A stretch of 64,000 nucleotides of DNA from Rhytidiadelphus loreus (lineage: Eukaryota; Streptophyta; Bryopsida; Hypnales; Hylocomiaceae), in assembly GCA_947034895.1 (NCBI GenBank), contig OX344762.1, forward strand, positions 86,360,981 through 86,424,980, read 5' to 3'. The notes under the pieces were generated by a model. It saw only the letters and a program-made list of their open reading frames with translations. It searched no databases and was not told the origin of the DNA. This document shows, in pieces, positions 36,832-49,194 of this stretch (position 1 is its first letter; each line of letters begins with the position of its first letter). Made by a program: the position numbers and the translations under genes.

Positions 36832-37112
36832 CCTCTAAAAGTCCCAAGCGTCCCCTCGGAGGATTTTGAAGGTTGAGGCAAGTGCCTATTATCTCAATTT
36901 TTGACAAGATAAAATTGATTAGCATTTTGGAAATATAATTTTTATTTTAATTGGTGCCCAGAAGCAAAAGTTTTGCCACAAATATGCAAGGGTAGGCAAT
37001 AAAAGAAAACTTGAAATAATTAATTAAAAAAAAAATTCTTATAGATTGTATTTTTATCTATGTGGAAAGATTTGATTCATTCCATTTAGATAAGTGATGT
37101 GAAAGTCAATCT
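36828..37112 (-). mobile_element. Truncated subfamily-1 TTAA element joined to copy E
   Basis: It starts at the same TTAA that ends copy E, with CCTCTAAAAGTCCCAAG, then GTCCCCTCGGAGG, TTGGAAATATAATTTTTATT, GGTGCCCAGAAGCAAAAG and ATTGATTCATTCCATT in the order of reverse-complemented copies B and C. Homology stops at about 37112. The two elements therefore share one TTAA. Confidence 0.75.
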
Positions 37113-38270
37113 AGCTCATGAAGGTGGAAAGTGATAGAGTGAATAATGGTCAAATGCCATTTGAGGGAAGAAAGCCCTTCCAAGCAAAAAAACATCATTT
37201 TTGCATTGAGTAGAAGGAAAATCATGACTAAGAATCTCTTTATGCTCCTTACTACATTTATTAGAATAGTTGACAATGTGTTATTTGTGAGCCATTTTCA
37301 CATGAATGGTGTCTCTCTAAGTAGAGATGCAAATTTCAATGATGTTGATTTTAATTAATTCAAAGATAAGCTTATACCTAACGCATGAAATGTGCCACAA
37401 GATAGTGGAGTGAAGAACAATGCTAGTTGAACAAGTCAAAGAAGTAACACGATAATAAACCATATTATAGTCATGACAACCCAAGGGATACTAGTAAATG
37501 AGAAAGTGGGAGGGAGATCAAGGAACAAGAAGATGCTTTTGAATTTGTACCAAACTTTGTGCCCAAAGTTATATTTCAAAGACATGATGGGACTTTGGTT
37601 AATGTAGTGTGAAATTACCCTTTGCCTTTTGTCCCTTGCCCCTTAAATAAAACCGTATATACAAATTATAAAAACATCATTGTTCCATCAACATATGTTT
37701 TTAGGTTATATTTCTGAAACCTTTCATGTTGAGTTGTCACAATTGTTCAAACACATAATTACCATTTCATAATTATAATATATCTAATTCATTGAATGTG
37801 GATTATGAAAATGTTGTGCAATCACTATAAAAATGAATGCAATGCAAGAGTTAAGATAGCATAGAAGACCCCTTTACAATAATTTAGATAATTTTTTTAG
37901 ATGAATATGATCCAATTATTACAAAATCTTTGGATCAAGTTGAGATGAAAACTAGATGAAAATTACAATGTTTGAAACAATATGAAAATAATATGGATCA
38001 TCCTACATTTCATTTATGTAAGTTCATAAACTACAAAATTACAAAATTAGTGCACCTTGCAAATTTGACTATAATGCTTTCATCGTTCTACACAGGTTAA
38101 TTCAATCATATAATCACTTCAATAGTCTTCTCTTGAATTTGCTAATCATACTAACTAAATAAATAGCAAAAAATAAAGTTCAGAGTGCTAATGGGAGCAT
38201 GAGTTATTTAGACAACACGGGGTTGTCCACCAATGTAAGATACCTCAGAACCACGTTCACAAGGCACAAG
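37113..38270. other. AT-rich spacer downstream of the SPL gene
   Basis: No supported gene. Composition becomes less AT-rich after about 38.2 kb, where SPL 3' flanking sequence probably begins. Confidence 0.45.
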
Positions 38271-39158
38271 CCAATGAATGGAGTTTTCAATAAATAGTAT
38301 ATTTAAGAAGTTGGTAGTACGGTCCTGTTCGGGGATTCAAGTATTTGTCCAACCATATTCACTGTGGTTTGCCTTGACTGATGAAACTAAGTTAACCATT
38401 TTCGAAGCACAAGTTGAGAGCTCTCAGATGAAAAAGACTTCCACGAACAGCCTCCTCACAACTCTCCTCAAAATTTCTCCCCGAAAGAATCTACGGATGC
38501 TTCTTTAATTGTTTCCAACTTGAGACCTCAATGAACCAAGCTGGAAATTAAGATTGTAACTCGCTGTGATCAATTCATTGCAAACTCGATGTACAATGGA
38601 TCGCACAATTCATCATTGAAGCAAGCTCTTGCTTGCATGCGTGGGTGTGAGAAAGGGGAGCCACTGCCCTTATAGCTCAAATGAGCAAGACTCTTCAAAG
38701 CATTATCGTGGAGAGAAAGTGCCAGACCTGCAAACCCACTCCCAACAATAATATTCATGTCAATTTCATCACTTCCCAATTTTGAATCATTCGGTGTCGG
38801 TCAATGGACAGTTCACAAAGTTAGTTTCTGAGCAAGATTAATATGATTCGAGTTGAATTTCGAGAGGGACATGGTTTGGGACGGGGACTGACGCATTGAA
38901 ACAAACACTATCCTAATATTTCCATGACCCTGCATTGTTCGAAGTACTATCACCTATATTTCGATCGTATTATCCAGTGTCTACGGGCGATCAGCCAAGG
39001 CAGCTGGAGAAGCTGGAGTCTCATTCTATTCCTATGCATGTTGATTGGTTCAATTCTCTCAGTCTTGCCTTAAAAGTGAATACAGAGATATGTAGAAGAT
39101 GAAGGGAGAGAGGACATACCACATATAAATATATCATACATGGACTGTGTTTTCAGCC
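38271..39158 (-). other. Probable 3' UTR and 3' flank of the SPL gene
   Basis: This region follows the TAA at 39159-39161. It is less AT-rich and repeat-free. Frames at 38278-38508 and 38570-38779 carry no domain. The polyadenylation site cannot be placed. Confidence 0.4.
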
Positions 39159-42100
39159 TTACAAGAGATTGTGATGAGGGTCATAGATAGATGATGTTCC
39201 ATAAGCAGGCCTCAGGGCCTGTAGCTCAGGATACTTCAAATCAGGGCTGTCCACAGTACTACCGCCACCACGACTATTGTTATCACCTCCTGAATCCGCT
39301 CCTGTATTTTGCTGCTGGAGAAAATCCATCTGGGATCGTCCGGCAAGTACACTCTGGTTGCTCCCAGGGTTTCCAGGGTTACTACCGGCGGTCTGGTTGG
39401 ATGTTTCAATTAGCCCGAGCATTTGATGACCAGCTTCAAGCTGATCGCTCCCTTGAAGATTACTCAGGGACGTCGTCGGTCCATATTGATTCGACCCATC
39501 ACGTGAAGTTTGTGCTCCCGAAGTCATGTTTCCAAGCATCCACTCGGAACTGGCTAAATCACGTGACGGCAGAGTTAGAAGATTTTGGTTCGTCGGCGAA
39601 AATACTTGGACGTCATGTTCCTGAAAATGCATACGAGCGATGTCCTTTGAGACTAGTCAACAATTGCACTCTGAAAGAGTTGAAATTTCTGGAAGATAAA
39701 TGATAAGAGCTGATTCATAGCTTGTACGTACACAGTGCAAACTATGTACTTCAAACAGTCACCTGGGAATTTGGTGAATTTGCTGAGGCTGACGTGATCC
39801 CCGATTTTGAGTCTGTCGACATGAGATGCTGCATGTTCAATGTACTTGGTCGTGAATTTAAAGGTCTTAACCATGAAGCAGCTGGCTCCATTCCGTTGTA
39901 ACTTTGACCAGACATCGACTGTCCCCGACCTCCGGATTGATTGCTAAGCTGGCCTCCCAAAGAAAGGTTTGGTCCACTCTGACTGGAACTTACTCCCTAC
40001 ACCCAGAAGGAATTATTGCGGTTAGAGAGAGATGCATCCATTACTATCCTTAGTGTATTCAAGCGTCTGATAAATTCATAGGAAAGTTGATCCTTGCCTA
40101 CCTGCAAATATTGCTGATATACTGAATTTCCATGATCATAATCTCCTGTCCCGGCCAACATTGTCAGCTGTCGTTTTGGATTGCTGTGCATGAGAGGGAC
40201 GGGTGGTGAGAGGGACATGGCAGACAGCAAAGCCTGGGCTTCTGAACCCGTCATGGGCGGAGATTGCATCTGCATCCCCGAATGAGATGAACGCTGATCA
40301 TCTCCAGGGCCACGTCCGAAGCCAGGACCCGCCGTCCGCAGTTGTAGATTACCTACTCCAGGAGTTCCAGGCTTCTCGTCAGAGTCTTCCAAAGAGACAG
40401 AGCTGGGAGATCCACAGTTTTTCTGTAATTGCATATTGAGCATCGATTTGGGGTCTGCATTCACCACCAAAAGAACAAGTAACACCCATTCAGTGATATC
40501 GAGAGATCAAGGGGAAAACAAGAACATTCATGCTAGAATCGCAAAGATTGGTGCTTTCGGGAGTTAGAGTCAGTGCCGTTGTTTGGAGACTCGATCATAC
40601 AGAATAGAGAGTCCAAAACAATGGCATTATCCCAGATTGCTGAATTATTTCGCCTCATTTGTGATTCACATCAGCAAGGTCATGGCACCAAGGGTGGTAG
40701 GGTCATGCGTTTCAGCGAAAACCTATCCATCGTCTTGCAGCACTGATTCTCATGTCCTGAGTTTTAACTGAGAACCCAGGCATATATATATCAACAGCAT
40801 TTCAACCTCGGATATTAAAAGTTCAAAAGAAAAATTGTGAGGGATCGCAGCTAAGTAAACCGATGGGAACACACGATGGAGCTAAATCATTCTTCAGAAT
40901 GTAAAACAAACTACGAAGAATTTCCAGCTTTCATACATGTAAATCGAAGGCGGACAGAGTATTGTTTTGATAGCAAGTGAGCTATTGCCCAGGAACTGCT
41001 TCAAGAATTACCATTTGTACGATTTACGCCTGAATGAAGGTCTCCGTCTTCGCCGGGCTTGATACCAATTGACTCAGCAGGCGTTCCTCCAGAGGTTGAA
41101 GCGTTGGGTTGTGGCTTCCGTCGGCGTCTGTTGTGATCAGCCAAACGCTTTCTACAGCTTCTTTTCCCCTCGTCAAACTCACCTAAGTGATGAAATCTGC
41201 GTAGTCAGTCAACGACAGACTGATTTTTAGAATTGATCAACGTCTTCCCTCAGGCTTGCATTCTGCAGAATAATTTGTTATAAATCATGTTAAGAATCTG
41301 AGAAGCTAGCTTTTCAAGTTTATAAACCTTGTGTTGGGTCCACCTCGATCTACGCTGTACGAGTTCATTTCTTACTTAAATTAATCCTGTAACATTCAGT
41401 ACATCTATCCAAATTCTACTAGTACATACAGACATATGCGGGCGTGGAATGCACAGCGCCAAGCTACAGAAAAAAATGTCCTCGTCGTTGATAGCAAGAA
41501 GCTAATGTGATTACCAAGTGACTTTGCTTCTTCTTCTAATAAACTTTTTAACAGATACTAGGTCAGTCGAGGGTCAAGGTTATAATGAGTAGTGTTGAGA
41601 CTTGAGACATGAGAGTACAATACGTCGTTAGCAGGTAACGAAGTCCTGCAACTCCGGGATTTATGCATTCCATTCTGGCGACAAGTCGACAGGAGCCCTG
41701 GCCTCATCTTCAGTTAAATATGAGTTAGTTTCCAGCATTAAGTGATTAAGTGCTAGGCTATAAAGGTTTCTGAGGTTCCTTAAAAAAAGTGGATATCTGA
41801 ATCGAGGGAATATAATGATCTTCAGCAGCCAGATTCTATAAATTGTTTACTATCTTGGTGCATCACTGCATGCCATAAGCAGCAATGGAGTGAGTATTCA
41901 TTTCCGAAAGCAGTCGTGGTGAATGAACACTCAAATATATGAAAAAATCTCTGGAATCTCATTTTACCTGCTGCATTGCTGACAAAATCGTTGCGTGTGT
42001 CCACCAACTATAACAGTCGGTGCTTTTGAGTGGAACTCACACACCTTATGGCGACGGTGATAATGCTTGGCAGTGCTCAAATCAGCTTTGCAACCCTCTG

Positions 42101-43317
42101 CCTGACACATCGGGACTTGGGAGCCCGGGGAACCTGCACGGTGTCTCTTCCCAAGTCGACCAGCAGCTGTGTCCTCAGTTGAGAAGTATGTCCGAACGCC
42201 GAGGTTAAGGCCTATCCGAGCATGACCATCACTACCCTGCACAAGATACAAGTGTAGATTCATCATAAATACCTCTCAAGTTGTCATCAATTGGTTCTGC
42301 AGACCACAGTAGTTAGTTGCAAGTTCACTGGCAAAAAAAAGTAAAGTCGCATCCATACCTCCTCTTTCTTGACATGGTCTTGCATGTTAGCCGCGAAGAA
42401 ATCACAACGCTGCCGATGATCAAAATTTCGAATGTCGTTATGGAGGCCTGTGCCACTCGTAGCCGCAAGGCCTGGTATGCCAGATGAGCCAAGTACGCTG
42501 TGGAGGTTTGCTGATGTCGAAAGTTGACTGGGGCCGTCTAGAGAGTCATAGTTTCGATAACCCGCGGAGGTGAAAATACCCATGGGATTGTGGGTGAAGT
42601 TGGATGGTAGGCCTGCTGACAGCATTGTGTACGATGCCCGGAGGCTTGACATTGCGCCTACACTCAAGACATGCAAAACCCTTGTCAGTATCCTCCAACT
42701 TGCATCTGCCATAAATAATGCAACATCACTGATACTTCGACAGTCCACTAATAAAACGGTCGATGTAAAATCATAAAATTTATTGAAGGAGTTGTGAAAG
42801 CAACAAACACGATGGTCAAATGTTGTAGAAGATACAAAAAATTACAGAAAAAGTAAGGATCACGTTCGCAGCTGAGCTAGATTCCACTAATTTCCACAGT
42901 CCGAAGAGTCCAAGATTGGAAATAATGACTAGCGAATGGACAAGTGCTGAATACTTAAACTAGGAATTCACCATTATACACTGCCCAGCAGAGACGTACA
43001 ATGCCGTTTGAAGATGCATAGATTTCATCATGCCTCATGATAACAGTTGTTAGCGAACAATTGAAGGATCGTACTCTTTAGTTCTCACCTGCAGTAATTT
43101 GATTTTTGCGGTCGCCGTCACTGCCGTCGTTTGAGCCTCCGCTACCAGGGTGCTGTGCGAGAATCATTGCCGGATCCCAATCCCACTCCAGGCGGTTAGC
43201 TCCGGTATACTGACGAGAGGCCGGATCTAGGCTTCCAACCGAACCTGGGGTGTCCCAGTTCTCTGTTGCCCAGCTAGGGTCGCCTTGCTGCTCGTTGGAA
43301 CTTGCAGAAGGGTTCAT
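39159..43317 (-). CDS. SPL: SBP-box (SPL) transcription factor, seven exons
   Basis: Exons, 5' to 3' on the minus strand: 43317-43089, 42657-42359, 42236-41968, 41196-41012, 40454-40102, 39996-39763 and 39620-39159 (stop TAA). All six introns (431, 122, 771, 557, 105 and 142 bp) are GT-AG, the phases agree, and the total is 2,031 nt, encoding 676 residues. The SBP domain spans about residues 219-294. Zinc site 1: C220, C225, C242, H245; site 2: C261, C264, H268, C280. The bipartite nuclear signal is [17 protein letters not shown]. An intron splits the domain after CQQCS, the position known across SBP genes. Upstream is a conserved [15 protein letters not shown] block; flanks are rich in Ser, Gly and Gln. 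The C-terminus ends [11 protein letters not shown], and there are no ankyrin repeats. SBP proteins bind GTAC-core DNA and control developmental transitions. The start is the first Met in frame (MNPSASS), after an upstream in-frame TGA. The domain is certain; exons 1 and 5-7 are inferred from splice signals and phase. Confidence 0.93.
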
Positions 43318-43389
43318 CCCATAAACCAGACGAGATGGTCTATGGGGTTGTGTTCTCAAAATGAAAGAACAGCTGGTTGACAAGTTGAG

Positions 43390-43409
43390 TGACAGAGGAG
43401 AGAGAACAC
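43390..43409 (-). promoter_or_regulatory. miR156/miR529-like target sequence in the SPL leader
   Basis: The minus strand reads GTGTTCTCTCTCCTCTGTCA, 18 of 20 positions identical to the canonical miR156 target site of SPL genes. One difference gives a G:U pair, the other an A:C mismatch at miRNA position 8. A miR529-type match overlaps it with one gap. It lies 73 bp upstream of the ATG, whereas known sites are in the coding region after the SBP domain or in the 3' UTR. The same bases could instead be the pyrimidine tract of a 5'-UTR intron ending CAACCAG at 43373. Confidence 0.45.
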
Positions 43410-46400
43410 GCCAAGTTCAAGGTAAAGTGCTCTCAACCAGACCTTGATCGAGTTGAATATTGTCGCTCATGTACCAAGCCCGGTGGCAATATGCTGGTAT
43501 GAAGTAAGAAGCATAAGACTCAGCAACAGCACGTGCATTGAAGGGTCACCTTTAAAGATCTGCTTATGCAAGAGAAGTGATAAAAGGTCTTCTCCTTTGT
43601 TCGGGCAGAATTTTTCTGATCACGTTGGTTCAAAGAAACCTTAAAGTACGACCAAAATGTGCAAAATTCGAAGCTCAGGATCTAATTTGATAGACTTGAT
43701 TCCTGACTTTTTACAGTATGTCAACTTCCACACCACAACCTATAGGTCTTCAGACCGCTGTACAAGATTGAAATAGGAGGTTTCTTTCGATAGAGAAGGG
43801 TGGCGGTGATCTAGCTGAAAGTTCCAGGATGACGAATGGAGGTTCTTGAGCATCAAAATTGCATTCGTTGACAGAAGTCGGCTGATCACTAACCTGGGTT
43901 CAGAAGCTGGAGTAGAGAGAAGAATCAGCAAATGAAGGTGAAATAGATGAACGGCCCCAAGAAAGGGCTCGCTTATTTCATCCGAGTAGAGATATTCGCT
44001 GCGTTGCATGGCCTGGTTGGTCCTGCTTCTTTGCAGTCATGTATGATGAGGAATGAGACGCTGGTTGTGTATCCTGCTCCAAAGTAACAACTCTTGTTAT
44101 CCACCACAAAGGAAGCAATCTTGTAAGCAACACTTCCATCCTTAAGAAACTCATCACAATCTAAAACCTAAATGACATTTTATAAATGTTTTTGATTAAC
44201 TTCTCGAAGAACAAAAATTGCAGTATTCCTGGGACAATCCTTGCGTACAGACCAAACTCAACGTCAGGGATTACTCAGATTTATTTTCCATTTACGATGC
44301 GATAGAGTTCTGAAGTCCTGGTTTGATAATCATGTTGGAAGCAGCGCACATTGCAAGATCATTCATTTCATGCAGCGAGAAAAGTCGGTACTAACAACTA
44401 GCTACTGAATTCGTTCATATTTGTTGGTAAACTATTCCTTAAAACGGAGTACTTGATAAGATCTCAATATATCTGTTCTTATCTTCCAATTCTGACTGAC
44501 GGAGTATCATGATTATTAAGGTCAGGCCGAAAACTTTGCTGTAGTTACCTAGCCTCACGCCGTTATAAATGGTCACAGATAAAAAAAATTGGCTATGACG
44601 ATGTCGACACAGAGAACCTTGTGAGAAGATGAACGAAAGACTTAATTCGGATGGCTAAGCCGTTTATATGTACACAGTCGGTTTACAACTGTATACCCAC
44701 TTGGTGAGGATCTTGGTTGTCACGTCTATGGTTATGTGCAGTTAATTCCCACAATTATATGTAGGGGCTGAAGGACTCAGTACTCAATACATAATTCAAA
44801 TCGATCCGAAGCACGTACCTGTACAGCGACTACATACATCAGCTTGGGCCAATTGAAGTGAAAGTGGTGGAAGCAACAGCTACAGATGCATGTCACACTG
44901 CCACCAGTGACTTTAGGCAAGGAGAGAGATCTTTCAGGAAGCGGAAACGCTATCAATCCTACTCGTGCATGTTCCGCAAATGATGTAAAGATTGTGCGAT
45001 CATGTAATGGGCGAATGAGACGATAAGAATTTGTTTTCCGCCTTCATGGACTCCTGGTCCTCTATCAAAAATGTCGGAATACTCATATCCCTAGCAGCTT
45101 GCACCTCCTCGTCCCTCGCCACAGAGCCAAAGCTCGCCCAAAGGCCTGGTTCGATCTTTAACCTCCTGCATTACCTCTCCAATGTGAAAAGGTGAGCTGC
45201 CGCTCGCACGCGGTTTCCCCAACTGCCGTGATATTGGGCAAGACCTGATCACTTGAATAAATTGAAGGTTCACCTTATTCCTGAAGAGGTTCCTCCTTCT
45301 CTTGATTATCTCGGTCCACAACATATGCAACTTCAATGATGAGTCACCTACCAGTGCAGGCGTCTATGATCAATGAATTCATCGCAAGATATTGGCACCA
45401 CGCTTTGGGGCTATCCTTTCCCTACTGAGTCTCTCGCTTCCTACATTGCCTTTCCCCTCTTGCTGAACACTTCGACCTCCTTACTCCAGTCCGCTCTACT
45501 AACAGATTGTCTTGAGTTCCTTCTTTGCTCTACAAGTTCTCTCCCGGTCTCTCCAGAAGGCGCTTTTCCCTCGAGGCCTTCCGATTACATCGAGTATTCA
45601 GGACCGTATGTACAGGGAGTAAAGAAAAGTAGCCGGCACTTGAAGATCAGTCTCAAGGGATAATTTCAAGCCTTGCCAGGTGCGAACGAACTTCAATGGC
45701 CTTCTCTCCGGCCCGCATACAAGCCTGGCTTCCCTCTTAGCACAACGAAAACTCTTCAAATTCGTATTACCTAGAGACAACACACAACGTTTCTCAGAAT
45801 CAAGCTCTGTAGTTAGTGCGGCAGCTAGTATATCACAGATAACGCAACCACCGATAGCGGTATTTGTACCTTTACAATAAGCCAGACTAACCTCATGACT
45901 CTTAACGTTTAGACCCTATCATTTCATATTTACTAAGTCTGGATGGTGGTGTAAGCATAACCATAACCATAACCAGAGCTCCAGCATAAATCCTCTGACA
46001 CATCCAAAATCACAAAGAGACCATCCTATTATTCCTAACTTTTGAACATTGAGGCCAAGTGTATCGAGTTTCCACTTCTTAGCTTCCTTTCCTCCAAGAG
46101 ATTTCCAGCTCTCATCCCATAGAATAGTGAACAAGCATGTCAGCGCGCTTGGAGACCTTACTCGCACATCTCTTCCCGTGGACCCGACGTATCACGTACT
46201 GGTGCAAAATTCGTAACTTCACTATAACCTACCAAGAGCTCGATCGGAACTCGCGGAGGCAGATTACATGCATGATGCAGACAAGTGCGGCCCGATCGTT
46301 CCTCTAGTTAAGACGGAGGTGCCACTACTCCTTTGAGCTAAACGATAGTAAAACTACTCCTTTCCACGGAAATGTCTGGAAAAACAGCCATGGTTTAGGT

Positions 46401-47270
46401 CTCTCTTAACGTGCCTGCAACTTCCGAGTCTTTCATTCAGAAAATGTAGTTTTCGTTCTGATCGCTGCATGTCGGTTATCCACTAAGTCTGAAGTAATCG
46501 TTGTGTGTGACGGCTTCGCTCCTATTAAAAAAGAAATCCGGTAGAAGTGTACCATTTTGACCTTCTACAGAAAACCTTGCTCATTCACACTCTATAGTAG
46601 GAGATCAATTTGTGCTCGCCACGAGAGGTAAAGCTTGTCCTTCAGCGCTGAAGAAGTAAGCTTGTCCTCGAAAAGGACATTATTCTGGTTCATCCTTTGC
46701 AATACAACGCTTTTAACTTTTCCTCATTAAACGCGGTACCGGACTAGTGATGTACAAGCTCCTGCAGGTTATAAGCCGGTTCCCTCACACTCTTTGTAAT
46801 GACAAGCCATGACTTTCATGTAAAACTCTCTCGCGCTCAAATAGCACCTAAGCGAAAACGCAATCGCAGTCACACGATTCATTAGTCCTCACTTAGAATG
46901 GCTCGGAAGAGTACTCCACTGCTGCTATGGCTAGCATGGCCGGCACTAATTAACCGAAATGAGCTAAGAAAAATTCTCCACAGGCTCGGAAAATTTCCTA
47001 GAGGGAAAGTTTCAACAATTTTCTTCTTAATCTCTTGCAAGCAAAGTTGCTGCACTAGCCTCATCACCAACGCGGAGCTTGCCAAAGCAGAGGTCCCGCT
47101 CCAAAATATTATAACAGCTTCTTACACGGTTACTCTAATTAGGACTCTAGTTCTTACAACACTAAAATGCGTAAAAGCTCGAAACACGTCAACCACTACG
47201 GAAACGACCACGAGTTACGAACACTCATGAATCACTCCATTCGCCCTCGTCCAAAACAATCATCCAAGCT
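43410..47270 (-). other. Upstream region and probable 5' leader of the SPL gene
   Basis: Nearly 4 kb of low-repeat DNA, clearly less AT-rich than the transposon-filled parts. Short frames on both strands (43740-44009, 45091-45336, 45373-45663, 46898-47230 and others) overlap and carry no domain, so I treat them as chance or upstream ORFs. The absence of mobile elements over this span suggests constraint. A TATA-like TTATAAATGG is at 44562 on the plus strand. The transcription start cannot be fixed. Confidence 0.45.
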
Positions 47271-48420
47271 ACCTGCGTAGGAGCTCTCTCTACGACCTCA
47301 AAATCCAACGCAGACACACCAGTTCTCCAAATCTCGACCTCAAGGAGCTACTAACCCCAGCTCCACTCTCTCCCGCATCTAACCACCACCACCACCACCA
47401 CCACCCCGCCCGTGCAACCCTCCGACTCCTCCTCCCCTCCCGGTCATGAAATCCTCGTCAGTTCTACTCACACACACAGCCACTCCATCCCTGACGATCC
47501 TCACCCCCGCCGTCCCGCCACTCACCAACAGATGAGCTCACGCTGCGAAGGCGAGCATCCAGCGCTCAATGATCACCATCCCCGCAGGAAGGCCGGAAGA
47601 CAGACGGACGGACGGACGGACGTCTTCTACTACAGCTCGCGTGCCCGTGCGCGCGCTCAACTCATCCAGCCGCAGCAGCAGCAGGAGCATCCGTGACCCC
47701 GACGAGGAGGACAGCCACTACGCTAGCACCACCACCAACAGCGATGCACAAGTGCAGCCATCCCAAGGCAACGAAGGCGAAGGCGAAGGCGAAGCATATC
47801 CAAGCAAGCCAAGCCCCGGCAAAGGGACGTCAAGCGAGGCCGCGAGCTCCAGACAGCGAGAGAGACGAGCGAGGGTGGGTCCGGGTTGGAGCCGGGCTCC
47901 CGGGACCTGGGCCGGGTCAGTCGGGTCGGGCGTTGATCCCTGTCCGTCGACGCCTGTAGCAGCAGCAGCAGCAACAGCAGCGAGGGCAGTTCTCTGGTAG
48001 TGCAGCCCACGAAGTTACTAGTAAGTCGTGTGGTGAAGGGAGCCAGGCAGCCAGGCACCAGCCAGCCGCGGCTTTAGTGGAGTGTCGGAAAGAGTTGGGC
48101 CACCGCCTCAAATGCCCTACTACTACTGTAGCAGTAGCAGTAAGCAGGGCAGCAGCAGGAGCAGCAAGGCTGGTAACTTATTAGTTCTGCGAGGCTCCAG
48201 AGGTGGTGAGTAAGTTTTAGTGAGTACTGAAGATTACTGGGAGAGTACTGGAGAGCTGGCTGGGTGGCTGGCTAGGCTGGGGATGCCTCAACCTACTCTA
48301 CCTACGCTGGTCGGAACAGCACTTAATTCAGGCTTCCCCCCATTGGGCCCCTTTCCCCCGCCTCCGCCCCCGCGCCAGCATCCCCCCTGAGTGAGTGAGT
48401 GCCCAAACCAAATCCTGCCT
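47271..48420. promoter_or_regulatory. GC-rich island upstream of the SPL gene
   Basis: GC rises sharply and CpG is frequent. Simple repeats are dense: (ACC)n at 47382-47404, (GGAC)n near 47601-47621, GCGAAG copies at 47774-47794 and (AGC)n at 47957-47982. Overlapping frames on both strands (up to 143 codons) are low-complexity Ser/Arg/Ala and not convincing proteins. Position and composition fit a promoter or distal 5' leader exon, most simply for the minus-strand SPL gene, but a separate transcript is possible. Confidence 0.4.
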
Positions 48421-48546
48421 GCCCTTCTTTTCAGGAAAGAAAAAGAAAAAGATGAAAAAGAAAGACCAGGGTAAACTTTTTCCCGGTTTTCTACATTTTA
48501 CCCATGTAGCTGGGGTGAACTGACGGCCAGGAAGGATTGACCCATG

Positions 48547-49095
48547 TAAGGTAAACCAGCCTATGACAGGCAGAATGGCTGATTTGCCATGTTCACATTT
48601 TTGAAAAAAATTAAAAAAAAATTCTCTATGAAGATAAACATGAGGAATGCAGAGAGCAAGTGAAATTTTATTTTTTGGGCAAAAAATGAATTTTTTATGA
48701 ATTTTTGAAGTCTGTTGTGCAGTTGGCTTTAGAAAGTCTGTAGACTACCCCAAATCAGCAGAAAAGTGTTTCCATGATGGTCATCTAACCACCTAATGCA
48801 GTCAAAACATTTTCTAACATGGCTCCAAGATTTCCTAATATGGACATGACATGAAAGAATTACAAAATAACTTTTTACTACTAGTTTACACTGAAAATGG
48901 GTAAGTGTCCTAAGACAGTTACCAATAACTTCATGACCATTTCCCAAAGCTTTGATTATGGTCACAAATTAATCAAGTGCAGTTCTAACCCCATTTATTG
49001 GAAAAAGTTTGTCATGGGTTGATTTAAGACTGTAATGGGTAGTTCTCTAGGAGCTTGTCATAGGAGATTTGCCTGTCATAGGATGGTTTACCTTA
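48547..49095. mobile_element. 549-bp element with 26-bp TIRs and TA ends
   Basis: The left arm 48547-48572 begins TAAGGTAAACCAGCCTATGA; the right arm 49070-49095, inverted, is identical except for one base (25 of 26). The outermost TA on each side suggests a TA target duplication as in Tc1/mariner MITEs, with the element proper starting AAGGTAAACC. The interior is non-coding and AT-rich. Confidence 0.75.
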
Positions 49096-49194
49096 TTGCC
49101 CCGTGTTTTAGGCAGGACGCTACTAAACTTGTCCCACAAAGTAGGACCAGCAGGATGAAAATGCAGTAGGAGTTTTACCATAGGGAGAAATAAA

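Noticed and set aside
39091..39121. A second miR156/miR529-like CT-rich stretch in the SPL 3' UTR
   Set aside because: It needs an insertion and several mismatches; the match is no better than expected for a pyrimidine-rich UTR.
43318..43383. Extending the SPL protein upstream to a TTG at 43383
   Set aside because: Non-ATG start without support; a TGA lies in frame further upstream and MNPSASS is the first Met.
45140..45180. GGTTCGATC resembling a tRNA B-box
   Set aside because: No matching A-box, acceptor stem or cloverleaf nearby; the same holds for GGTTCGATG at 32.4 kb.
47569..48000. 143-codon frame in the GC-rich island
   Set aside because: Low-complexity Ser/Arg/Gly/Ala driven by simple repeats, with competing frames on both strands.
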